Positions 49,574 through 56,883 of a DNA stretch of 64,000 bases are shown here, in pieces (the first letter of the stretch is position 1; each line of letters begins with the position of its first letter). Made by a program: the position numbers and the translations under genes. The stretch is from Catenulispora sp. GP43 (lineage in GTDB: Bacteria; Actinomycetota; Actinomycetes; Streptomycetales; Catenulisporaceae), in the NCBI RefSeq assembly GCF_041260665.1, contig NZ_JBGCCT010000013.1, positions 186,001 through 250,000 on the forward strand, given 5' to 3'. The notes beneath the pieces are model-generated. The model saw only the letters and a program-made list of their open reading frames with translations, was not told the origin of the DNA and did no database searches.

Positions 49574-51319
49574 TCAGCTCGGCAGGGCCCAAGCCTGATT
49601 CGCCTGATGGCTGCCACACGTCCAGGTGTCCAGCTTCGTGCCGTCGGCGCTGCCGCCGCCGTAGACGTCCAGGCACAGCCCGGAGGCCTTGTTCGTGACG
49701 GTCCCGTCAGCCTGCGCCGTCCACTGCTGCGCCGTACTCCCGGTGCAGGTGGAGATCACCGCGGCGCTGCCGGCGGCGGTGCCGTTCGCGGTGAGGCACT
49801 TGCCGAGGGTGCGCACGGTGCCGTCGGCCGGGCGAGTCCAGGCCTGGTTGGCGTTGCCGGTGCAGGTGTACAGGATCGTCGCGGTGCCGTCGGTGGTGTT
49901 GCTGCCGGTGAGGTCCATGCACTTGGCGCCGTTGCCGACGATCTCGCCGGTGGGTACCGCCGCGGCGCAGCTCGCCGAGGGGGTGAGGCGCCAGATGGCG
50001 GTGCCGTGGGCGGGGATGGTCGCGGTCAGGGTGCCGGCGGTGGCGGTGGTGCCGGTCCACAGGTTCTTCGCGGTGGCGGTGCAGTTCGCAAGGCCCACCG
50101 AGGCCAGGGTGGTGGACACCGTCTCGGAGGCTGAGCCGCGGTTCAGGACGGCCACGGCCCGGTCGCCGCCTGCCAGGGGTTTGGCCAGGACGTCGGTGGT
50201 GCCGTTGGTGGACACCACGCCGGCCTGGTGGCCCGCGCTGTCCTGGTCCAGGGCGATGAGGTCGGTGTTGCCCAGGGCGGCCAGGCCGTCGGCGGACAGG
50301 TTCGCCACGTCCGAGGACAGGATCATCGGGGCGCTCATCATCGCCCACAGGGCGACCTGGGAGCGGGACTCATCGCCGCTCAGGCCGGGGTCGCCGGCGA
50401 TGAGGAAGTCGGGGTCGTTCCAGTTGCCGGGGTGGGCGTAGCGGGAGATCCAGCGGTTGTAGCCGTAGTTGGACATGACCGAGGACCAGCGCGAGGCGGT
50501 GGGGTTGGAGCTGTCGTAGGTGGCGATGTCGTAGCCTTCGCGCCACAGCTGGCCCAGGCCGCCGACCCAGCCCAGGACGTCGAACCAGGTGGGGTTGCCC
50601 CACTCGCCGCTTTGGAAGTACGCCGGGGCGGACTCCGAGAACGTGATGGGGCGGCCGGCGTTCGCCAGGGCGGTGGACTCGGCGGTGTAGGCGGTGCGGT
50701 AGGCCTGCTCAGTGCTCTGGCCGGACGGCACGTAGACGTTGCAGCCGTCGAGCTTCAGGTAGTCCACGCCCCAGGAGGCGAACGTGGCGGCGTCGGCGGC
50801 GAAGTGGTCGGCGCCGCCGCCGGCGGGCTGGCCGCTGCCGGGGTAGCCGCCGCAGGTGGACGAGCCGGCGTCCTCGTAGATGCCGAAGTTCAGGCCTTTG
50901 CTGTGCAGGTAGCTGCCGAGCCAGGCCATGCCGTGCGGGAACTTGGTGGCGTCGGCGACGAGGTTGCCGTTCGCGTCGCGGGAGGAGGCCATCCAGCAGT
51001 CGTCGACGGTGACGGTCTTGTAGCCCTTGGCGGCCAGGCCGCTGCTGACCAGGGCGTTGGCGTTGGCGACGACCACGGACTCGTCGACCGAGCACTGGTA
51101 GTGGGCCCAGTCGTTCCAGCCCATCGGGGGCGTGGCGGCCAGAGTCGCCGCGGCGGTGCTGGTTGTAGTGGCGGCGGTGGTGGCGGTGGCGGGGTGGGAT
51201 GTTGAGGGCGGTGCCGGTGGCGCTGCGTGAGCGGTGCTGGTTGTCAGCGGTAGAGCGGCAAGTACGCAGGCCAGGGCGGCGGCTGCGAGCCGGCCGGGGC
51301 CGGGGCGGGGAGATGACAT
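49574..51319 (-). CDS. Secreted GH27 alpha-galactosidase with one ricin-type domain
   Basis: A 581-aa exported enzyme. The signal peptide 'RLAAAALACVLAALPLTTSTAHA' begins at the ATG at 51319, which has a perfect AAGGAGG upstream. The barrel starts 'TPPMGWNDWAHYQCSVDE' and has 'TVDDCW', the nucleophile Asp in 'YLKLDGCNV' (about D191), and 'NWNDPDFLIAGDPGLSGDESRSQVALWAMMSAP', a classic GH27 block. A beta-sandwich follows, then one ricin-B trefoil (about 460-581) with three Q-x-W repeats ('NQAWTRP', 'AQQWTAQ', 'NQAWALP'). It is closer to canonical plant/bacterial GH27 than the gene at 11182, so the two are not recent duplicates. Confidence 0.94.
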   Translation of the reverse strand: MSSPRPGPGRLAAAALACVLAALPLTTSTAHAAPPAPPSTSHPATATTAATTTSTAAATLAATPPMGWNDWAHYQCSVDESVVVANANALVSSGLAAKGYKTVTVDDCWMASSRDANGNLVADATKFPHGMAWLGSYLHSKGLNFGIYEDAGSSTCGGYPGSGQPAGGGADHFAADAATFASWGVDYLKLDGCNVYVPSGQSTEQAYRTAYTAESTALANAGRPITFSESAPAYFQSGEWGNPTWFDVLGWVGGLGQLWREGYDIATYDSSNPTASRWSSVMSNYGYNRWISRYAHPGNWNDPDFLIAGDPGLSGDESRSQVALWAMMSAPMILSSDVANLSADGLAALGNTDLIALDQDSAGHQAGVVSTNGTTDVLAKPLAGGDRAVAVLNRGSASETVSTTLASVGLANCTATAKNLWTGTTATAGTLTATIPAHGTAIWRLTPSASCAAAVPTGEIVGNGAKCMDLTGSNTTDGTATILYTCTGNANQAWTRPADGTVRTLGKCLTANGTAAGSAAVISTCTGSTAQQWTAQADGTVTNKASGLCLDVYGGGSADGTKLDTWTCGSHQANQAWALPS

Positions 51320-51370
51320 GGTGCCTCCTTGCTGAATCCTGAAAGATCTGCGGGGCGCACGCCGTGCATC

Positions 51371-51399
51371 AGCACACTGCGGATGCTCGGAAGTGTCAA
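51371..51399 (-). promoter_or_regulatory. Promoter of GH27 gene
   Basis: On the minus strand TTGACA (51399-51394) and TGTGCT (51376-51371) are separated by 17 nt, 52 bp upstream of the ATG. The -35 is a perfect consensus, giving a conventional leadered transcript. Confidence 0.6.
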
Positions 51400-51522
51400 G
51401 GTTCCGCGTCATACGTGCAGATCCGGTCATCGGCATCCAGCTGTTGATTCTGGGTCGTGGCCCGGAGCACGCGGCACTAGGGTTGGGCACCGTCGGATCG
51501 GACGAGCAGGGGAGGGGAGCAC

Positions 51523-52848
51523 GTGTCGTCGACGTCGGCGGTCGGGGTGCTGGCGCAGGGATTACGGGACCTTCGGGACTTCGCGGAGGGACCGGAGGAC
51601 GAGGAGCTGCGGGAACGCACCGGGCTCACAGCGGGGCAGATCGACGCGGCGCTCGGCGGCGAACGGCTGCCGACGCGCGAGGTGACGCTGGCGCTGGTCG
51701 AGGCCTGGGAGGGGGACGTCGAGGCCTGGCGGGAGTACTGGGGGCAGATCGCGGAGCTCGCCGAGGAGGATGAGAGCCGGGGCGGGGAGCGGAATGCGGG
51801 TGAGGGAGCGCCGGCGCCTGCGCCGCCGGAGCCTTCGATCATCACACCGATTCCGGAGGTGGAACCGGACGAGGCGGAGTCGGTGCAGCTGGAGCCGGCT
51901 GACACGGACCAGGCTGACGAAGAGCATGCGGGTACCGCAGCCGAGCAGGACGCTGAGGTAGAGGTGCGCGCCGGGGTAGCCGATGAGGTTGGGGCAGAGC
52001 CGGCGGGAGCGAAGACAGCTGCTGGGGTGTCGGAGCCGGCCGAGGTCGCGCACGCGTCTGCGGCGGCAAAGGCGGCGGTAGAGGTAGAAGCAGAGACCCG
52101 CAGCCAAGCTGAAGCGGAGCTGCCGGCGCGCGCCGAGAGCGCGAGCGTGGCCGTCTCCCCTGAGCCTGCGAAGAAGCGTTCTCTGGCGCGGGTTGGTATC
52201 CCGGTCTTGTTGTTCGCGGTGGGCGTGGGGGTGGGCGCGTTCGGCGATCATGCGTTGAACTCGAAGCAGTCCTCGAGTACCACCGCCGCGTCCGTGCCGC
52301 CGGTCGCGTCGTCCGCGCGGCCGTCGCACACCGCGGCGTTGTCGCCGTCCAGTTCGGGTGCCTCGTCGCCGGCGAGCAGCGCGGGGTCTGCTCCGTCGCC
52401 GACTGACAGCTCCGGCACCAGTTCGGGGTCCGGGTCGCCTTCCTCCTCCTCGACGGTCGCGCAGGGCACTGTGCTGGGTGCGTATGTCGGGATCCAGTTG
52501 GCGTCCGGCTATAGCGTCAACTTCCTCAGCGATCCGTACCACCCCTCTGCTGGTACCTCGAATGGTCCGGACACCATGGGGTTCTTCGCGGGCAGTTTCG
52601 TCGATGGGCGTTTCTATGCCGACCGGGTCGCGATCCTGGATCCGACCGACACCGGGTCGTTCTCGTCGTGTCTGAACGACACCCGGTACCAGCACGATGT
52701 GCTGCTGTCGCAGATAGCGACGGGCAGCAGTTTCTGTATCACCACTGGGACGGGGCATCTGGTGTTGGTGACGGTGCGGCGGTTGCCGTCCAGTACCGAT
52801 GCCAATCCCTATGCGGTGCTGGATGTGACGGTCTGGCAGGGCAGCTAG
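51523..52848 (+). CDS. Membrane-anchored protein with N-terminal HTH-like domain
   Basis: A 441-aa protein, function unknown. Residues about 1-80 look like an XRE-type helical domain ('LAQGLRDLRDFAEGP', 'ERTGLTAGQIDAALGGERLPTREVTLALVEAW'). About 80-215 is a long acidic Ala/Glu/Pro linker. One transmembrane helix ('VGIPVLLFAVGVGVGAFG') lies at about 224-241, followed by a Ser/Pro/Thr-rich stalk and an external domain of about 120 residues with two Cys ('FSSCLNDTRY', 'SSFCITTG') that could form a disulphide. The topology is cytoplasmic HTH, membrane, external sensor. GGGAGGGGAGCAC precedes the GTG. Divergent from the GH27 gene; ends at a strong hairpin. Confidence 0.75.
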   Translation: MSSTSAVGVLAQGLRDLRDFAEGPEDEELRERTGLTAGQIDAALGGERLPTREVTLALVEAWEGDVEAWREYWGQIAELAEEDESRGGERNAGEGAPAPAPPEPSIITPIPEVEPDEAESVQLEPADTDQADEEHAGTAAEQDAEVEVRAGVADEVGAEPAGAKTAAGVSEPAEVAHASAAAKAAVEVEAETRSQAEAELPARAESASVAVSPEPAKKRSLARVGIPVLLFAVGVGVGAFGDHALNSKQSSSTTAASVPPVASSARPSHTAALSPSSSGASSPASSAGSAPSPTDSSGTSSGSGSPSSSSTVAQGTVLGAYVGIQLASGYSVNFLSDPYHPSAGTSNGPDTMGFFAGSFVDGRFYADRVAILDPTDTGSFSSCLNDTRYQHDVLLSQIATGSSFCITTGTGHLVLVTVRRLPSSTDANPYAVLDVTVWQGS

Positions 52849-52869
52849 AGCTGCGTGAACGTCGATACG

Positions 52870-52901
52870 GCGCCGGATGTGACCCAGGTCACATCCGGCG
52901 C
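52870..52901 (+). terminator. Hairpin terminator
   Basis: A perfect 15-bp inverted repeat (52870-52884, 52887-52901, 2-nt centre) begins 21 bp after the stop codon of the membrane HTH gene. Confidence 0.78.
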
Positions 52902-52999
52902 TGTCACATTCTCCGGCGCCCGGGAGTCAGAGAGGCGTAGGACCAACGGGTCCAATCTTCGTGAAGCAATGCCTTTCGACTGATACAGGGAGTACTGAA

Positions 53000-53452
53000 G
53001 TGGAAGCTCGTATCCAGAACCCGGCGATGATCCTCGACGCCACCGGCGCGATCCAGCAGCTGTACAAGGCCGTGAACAACGGCGGGGTGGAGCCGGCGGT
53101 CCTGGAGCTGGTGCATCTGCGGGCCAGCCAGATCAACGGGTGTGCGCCGTGTGTGTACTCCGGGATGGGCAACATGCGCCGGATGAAGGAGTCCGAGGAG
53201 CGGATCGGGCTGGTGGCGGTGTGGCATGACGCGCCGTTCTTCACCGAGGAGGAGAAGGCGGCGCTGGCGTTGGCCGAGGCGGCGACGCGGCTGGCGGACA
53301 ATCCCGAGGGCGTCAGTGACGCGGTGTGGGAGCAGGCGGCGCAGTTCTTCGACGAGAAGCAGCTGGCGGCGATCGTGATGATGGTGGCGCTGACGAACCT
53401 GTTCAACCGGCTCAACCACGTCACGCGGCAGGTCGCCGGCGCGGGTTGGTAG
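53000..53452 (+). CDS. AhpD-like / carboxymuconolactone decarboxylase family protein
   Basis: A 150-aa all-helical CMD-domain protein. The redox motif is C-x-x-C in 'INGCAPCVYSG' (about 47-50), followed by the conserved His region; 'HLRASQINGCAPC' is the AhpD-family signature. 'ERIGLVAVWHDAPFFTEEEKAALALAEA' is typical. Likely an alkylhydroperoxidase-type antioxidant. GTG at 53000 has AGGGAG about 9 nt upstream; 13 codons further upstream are in frame but carry no similarity. Confidence 0.9.
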   Translation: MEARIQNPAMILDATGAIQQLYKAVNNGGVEPAVLELVHLRASQINGCAPCVYSGMGNMRRMKESEERIGLVAVWHDAPFFTEEEKAALALAEAATRLADNPEGVSDAVWEQAAQFFDEKQLAAIVMMVALTNLFNRLNHVTRQVAGAGW

Positions 53453-53591
53453 GTGCGGGCCCGTAGCGGCGTCTCGTGCGGGGCGCCTTGTGGCGGTCGG
53501 TGCGGTAGCGTGCGGCGTCGGATCAAAGCACTGACAGCGCCGTGCGGCATCGACCGCACCGGCGTCGCCTTCAGGAGTTCGGGAGGGCCGC

Positions 53592-54002
53592 ATGGCCGAG
53601 TTGTCCGGCTGGTCGCACGTGTCGTTCTCGGTCCGGGACCGGGACGCCAGCGTCAGCTTCTACACCGACGTGCTGGGGTTCAAGACCCTGGCCGTCACCG
53701 ACCGGGACGCCTGGCTGCAGACGATCATGCTGCATCCGACGGGCATGTGCGTGGCGTTCCAGCAGCACAACGGTAACGGCGGCGGGGCGTTCGACTTCGC
53801 CACGACCGGGCTGGACCACTTCGGGTTCGGGGTGGGGTCGGCCGCCGAGCTGCAGGAGTGGATCGGCCGGTTCGAGGAGTTGGGGGTGGCGCACTCCCCG
53901 GTGCGGGACACCGACCTCGGGCAGTTCGTGAGTTTCGAGGACCCTGACGGGATCCAGCTGGAGCTGTTCTACAGCCCGTACACCGCCGCCGCGGCCGGCT
54001 GA
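53592..54002 (+). CDS. VOC (glyoxalase/bleomycin-resistance fold) protein
   Basis: A 136-aa vicinal-oxygen-chelate protein with two beta-alpha-beta-beta-beta halves: 'GWSHVSFSVRDRDASVSFYTDVLGF' and 'GLDHFGFGVGSAAELQEWIGRFEELG', closing with 'FVSFEDPDGIQLELFY'. Metal ligands of the family (His near the start, Glu in 'LELF') are present. GGGAGGG lies 6 nt before the ATG. Its substrate is unknown; detoxification is common. Unrelated in sequence to the second VOC gene at the window end beyond fold level. Confidence 0.9.
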   Translation: MAELSGWSHVSFSVRDRDASVSFYTDVLGFKTLAVTDRDAWLQTIMLHPTGMCVAFQQHNGNGGGAFDFATTGLDHFGFGVGSAAELQEWIGRFEELGVAHSPVRDTDLGQFVSFEDPDGIQLELFYSPYTAAAAG

Positions 54003-54021
54003 TCGCGGCCGGTGCCCGGTC

Positions 54022-54594
54022 TCAGGCCGCCGCCGGGGCCTTCGGCTGTCTCGGCTGCCTGGGCCGGCGCCGGTAGACGACCACCAGGGCGATGAACACC
54101 ACGATCGCGATCAGCGCGCCGATGGCGGTGGCGCCGCGGAACATCGGCGCCTGCACGTCCATGGTGCGCTGGCCGGCGTGGGCGCCTCCGCCGCCGCCGA
54201 TCGCGACGCCGAGCGTCATCAGGTTCGGGGCGGCCAGGATCACGGCCAGGGCCAGCCACATGACCCTGGTCTTCCAGCGCATCGGCCGGTGCATGGTCAG
54301 CCACAGCAGGCCCAGCGGCAGGATCGTGAACACGATGCCGAAGCAGATCCCCAGCAGCGCCCCGGTGGACAGCTGGCCGTTGATGGCGCCGCCCATGCGG
54401 TGGGCCCACCAGCGCGGGATCCACGCCGAGGCCGCCAGGTAGACCAGCACCAGGGCGATCAGGACGAGCACGATCGTGATCACGCGGCGTACCAGGTCGC
54501 GGCTGCCGGCGTCCGGCGCTTGGGCGGCTGGTGCGGCTGGGACGGTCGCGGTCGTGCCGGGTTCGGTGGCTTCGGGTGCGTGCCGGAACCTCAC
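54022..54594 (-). CDS. Four-helix membrane protein of unknown function
   Basis: A 190-aa integral membrane protein. Hydrophobic segments are near residues 37-58 ('VITIVLVLIALVLVYLAAS'), 80-100 ('LLGICFGIVFTILPLGLLWL'), 110-130 ('VMWLALAVILAAPNLMTLG') and 155-175 ('IGALIAIVVFIALVVVY'). The last is followed by a basic tail. A Gly-rich loop ('GGGGGAHAGQ') precedes the last helix. No family is recognised beyond common actinomycete membrane proteins. GTG start; a CAGCAT-like hexamer is 7 nt upstream. Confidence 0.75.
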   Translation of the reverse strand: MRFRHAPEATEPGTTATVPAAPAAQAPDAGSRDLVRRVITIVLVLIALVLVYLAASAWIPRWWAHRMGGAINGQLSTGALLGICFGIVFTILPLGLLWLTMHRPMRWKTRVMWLALAVILAAPNLMTLGVAIGGGGGAHAGQRTMDVQAPMFRGATAIGALIAIVVFIALVVVYRRRPRQPRQPKAPAAA

Positions 54595-54720
54595 GGACCT
54601 GATGCTGGCATCGGGTGTGCTGGGACGCCTGCCGGATGGGCCGGTCGTGGGGGCCCGGGCTGTGTTCCTGCGCGGGGGCGCGCGCCGCCACCATGCGGGA
54701 ACACGCGTTCGATCAAGGGT

Positions 54721-55881
54721 TCAGTAGGCCATGCCCATCGCCTCCTGCACCTTCGCCAGGGTCGCCTCGGCCTCCGCGGTGGCGCGTTCGGCGCCGCGCC
54801 GCAGGATCGCCGACAGGTAGCCGCGCTCGGCGGCCAGCTCCGCGCGGCGGGCCCGGATCGGGCGCAGGTGCTCGTTCACCGCCTCGGTGGCGGCGCGTTT
54901 GAGGGCCGAGGCGCCGCCGGAGCCGATCTGTCCGGCCAGGTCCGCCGGGTCCTCGCCGCGGCACAGCGCGGTGATCAGCAGCAGGTTCGACACCTCGGGG
55001 CGGTGTTCGGGGTCGAAGGTGATGTGCCGGTCGGTGTCGGTTTTGAAGCCTTTGATGATGCCGGCGGTCTGGTCGGCGGTGGCTTGCAGCGGGATGGTGT
55101 TGCCGTGGCTTTTGCTCATCTTGGCCCCGTCGGCGCCCAGGACCGAGGGGGCGTCGGAGATCAGGGCCCTGGGTTCGGTGAACACCGGCGCGTAGCGGGT
55201 GTTGAAGCGGCGCGCGACGGTGCGGGTCACCTCCAGGTGCGGCAGCTGGTCGCGGCCGACCGGGACCAGGTCCGAGCGGCAGAACAGGATGTCGGCGGCC
55301 TGGTGCACCGGGTAGGTGAGCATCAGCGCCGACAGCGCGGGGCGGCCGGAGGCGGCGGCTTCGGCCTTGGTGGTGGGGTTGCGCTCCAGCTCCGGGACGG
55401 AGATCAGGGACATCAGCGGCAGCAGCAGCTGGTTCAGGGCCGGGACGGCAGAGTGCGCGAACACGGTGCTGCGGGCCGGGTCGATCCCGACGGCCAGGTA
55501 GTCGGCGACCAGGCCCAGGGCGAAGTCGGCGATGCTCGCCGAGGCGTCGCGGTCGGTGATCACCTGGTAGTCGGCGACCAGCACGAACAGGTCCGCGCCG
55601 GCGTCCTGCAGCCGGACCCGGTTGCGCAGCGAGCCCAGGTAGTGGCCCAGGTGCAGGGCCCCGGTGGGGCGGTCGCCGGTGAGGACCCGCATCTGGCGGG
55701 CGTCGCCGACCAACTGCGCGGCCAGCTCGGCCTCGGTCAGGTGAGCGGCGCTCTCCGGTGTTCCCGCAGCTCCCGGCGCACCGGGTGCGCCGGGTGTGAG
55801 GTGCGCGCCGGCGGCGGTACCAGAGGGAAAAACACGCGGCTGGTCGTCGGCATTGGTGGGTACGTCAACAGTGATGCTCAT
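54721..55881 (-). CDS. trpS: Tryptophanyl-tRNA synthetase, auxiliary (TrpRS II-like) type
   Basis: A 386-aa class I aminoacyl-tRNA synthetase charging tRNA-Trp. HIGH reads 'LHLGHY' (about 76-80) and KMSKS 'AKMSKS'. 'LTGDRPTGALHLGHYLGSLRNRVRLQ' blocks and 'PVHQAADIL' with 'VPVGRDQLPHLE' resemble the second bacterial TrpRS type (Deinococcus TrpRS II and the indolmycin-resistant S. coelicolor enzyme) more than the housekeeping type. About 60 N-terminal residues are a low-complexity Pro/Gly/Ala extension before the catalytic core; GAGGAG precedes the ATG at 55881, so I keep them, but an internal start at the 'MRVLTGD' Met is possible. Expression appears to be controlled by Trp attenuation (55977-56104). 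A second trpS should exist elsewhere. Confidence 0.93.
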   Translation of the reverse strand: MSITVDVPTNADDQPRVFPSGTAAGAHLTPGAPGAPGAAGTPESAAHLTEAELAAQLVGDARQMRVLTGDRPTGALHLGHYLGSLRNRVRLQDAGADLFVLVADYQVITDRDASASIADFALGLVADYLAVGIDPARSTVFAHSAVPALNQLLLPLMSLISVPELERNPTTKAEAAASGRPALSALMLTYPVHQAADILFCRSDLVPVGRDQLPHLEVTRTVARRFNTRYAPVFTEPRALISDAPSVLGADGAKMSKSHGNTIPLQATADQTAGIIKGFKTDTDRHITFDPEHRPEVSNLLLITALCRGEDPADLAGQIGSGGASALKRAATEAVNEHLRPIRARRAELAAERGYLSAILRRGAERATAEAEATLAKVQEAMGMAY

Positions 55882-55976
55882 CGTCGTTCTCCTCGCGGGA
55901 ATCCCAGCTGGTCGGGGGACTGGCGCCGCCGGCGTCCGGACCGCCGGGGCTCCCGCGAGGGGGCCGAGAACAACGA

Positions 55977-56038
55977 AGGCCGTCCGGAACGTCGGACGGC
56001 CTGTCGGCGCGTGTGGCTGAACAACCGTCCTAGGACGG
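55977..56038 (-). promoter_or_regulatory. Trp attenuator (leader RNA hairpins 1:2, 2:3, 3:4)
   Basis: Read on the minus strand. Segment 1 CCGTCC (56038-56033) lies just after the leader UGG codon. Segment 2 GGACGG is at 56030-56025. Segment 3 AGGCCGTCCG is at 56002-55993. Segment 4 CGGACGGCCT is at 55986-55977, followed by the T-rich TCGTTGTTCT. Pairings 1:2, 2:3 and 3:4 are each perfect and mutually exclusive. 3:4 (10 bp, 6-nt loop) is the terminator. A ribosome stalled at the Trp codon would cover segment 1 and free 2 to pair with 3, allowing readthrough into trpS. Confidence 0.85.
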
Positions 56039-56068
56039 CCGCCAGCTGGCACACACGAAGATCTTCAC
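56030..56068 (-). CDS. Trp leader peptide (12 aa, one Trp codon)
   Basis: GTG start at 56068, stop TAG at 56030: MKIFVCASWRPS. The single Trp codon is immediately followed by attenuator segment 1. There is no ribosome site, but TATCCT ends 6 nt before the GTG, so the leader is predicted to be translated from a leaderless 5' end. Confidence 0.78.
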   Translation of the reverse strand: MKIFVCASWRPS

Positions 56069-56074
56069 GGGATC

Positions 56075-56104
56075 AGGATATCAGGGCAGGCATGCCGGAC
56101 TCAA
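56075..56104 (-). promoter_or_regulatory. Promoter of the trp attenuator-trpS transcript
   Basis: Minus-strand TTGAGT (56104-56099), 18-nt spacer, TATCCT (56080-56075). The -35 overlaps the stop codon region of the upstream GNAT gene, so trpS is independently transcribed. Confidence 0.68.
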
Positions 56105-56595
56105 TCGATGACCAGGCGGAAGGTCAGCAGCCCCTTCCCGGGCGCGTACTCCCAGTCGCGCTCCGGGGTCCGGGCGAAACCCAGGCGCGCGTACAGCCGC
56201 TGCGCCGCGGTCATCTGCGGCTTCGTCGACAACACCAGCGCCGGCCGCTTGTCCTGTCGGGTGCGCCGCACACAGTCCAGCACCAGCGCCGCCCCGACGC
56301 CCTGGCCGCGGGCCGAGCCGGCGGTGGCCAGCATCCTGATCTCGGCCTCCTGTCCGGCGGCGATGTCGGCGAACTCGCTGCCGGCGACCGTGTACACCGC
56401 GGCGCCGACCAGCGTCCCGGCCTCGTCCAGGGCTATCAGCTGCCAGGCGCCGTCGGCGGCGTGCCGGGCCGCCGCGTCGGCCAGACGCGGCAGGTAGGTC
56501 GGCTCGGCCAAAGACTCGTCCCGGTACACGGCGGCGGTCAGCTCGCCGGCGGCGGCCAACTCGGCCGGAAGGGCTTCGCGAATGGTGATCTGCAC
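56101..56595 (-). CDS. GNAT-family N-acetyltransferase
   Basis: A 164-aa acyl-CoA-dependent transferase. Motif A 'EIRMLATAGSARGQGVGAAL' contains the R/Q-x-x-G-x-G/A pyrophosphate loop. 'AAQRLYARLGFARTPERDWEY' is the usual last helix-strand unit. Substrate unknown. GTG at 56595; CAGAAT lies 8 nt upstream. Its 3' end overlaps the trpS promoter, but the attenuator terminator would block readthrough from this gene as well. Confidence 0.88.
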   Translation of the reverse strand: MQITIREALPAELAAAGELTAAVYRDESLAEPTYLPRLADAAARHAADGAWQLIALDEAGTLVGAAVYTVAGSEFADIAAGQEAEIRMLATAGSARGQGVGAALVLDCVRRTRQDKRPALVLSTKPQMTAAQRLYARLGFARTPERDWEYAPGKGLLTFRLVID

Positions 56596-56883
56596 AGCGG
56601 TTGATTCTGCCCGAGGCCCGCCGGGTCAGGCCCGCCGCGGTCGCGGTGCGGACGCCGGGGGCGGTGTGGCGCCACCGGCGCGCGCCGATGGTGCGGTGCG
56701 GGCGTGAAGTGTGCGGTGGGAGTGTGACAGTACGGCCACGATCAGGTGATCCGGGAGTGTGTGCACCGTCACAGCGCCCCCGGATGGTCCTATGATCGCG
56801 CTCGGTAGTCGTTCGGATGCCGCGCAGGCGGCAATGCGGGTCAGGCCAATCAGATGTCCTGGTCCGCGATGGAGGTGGTCGCG

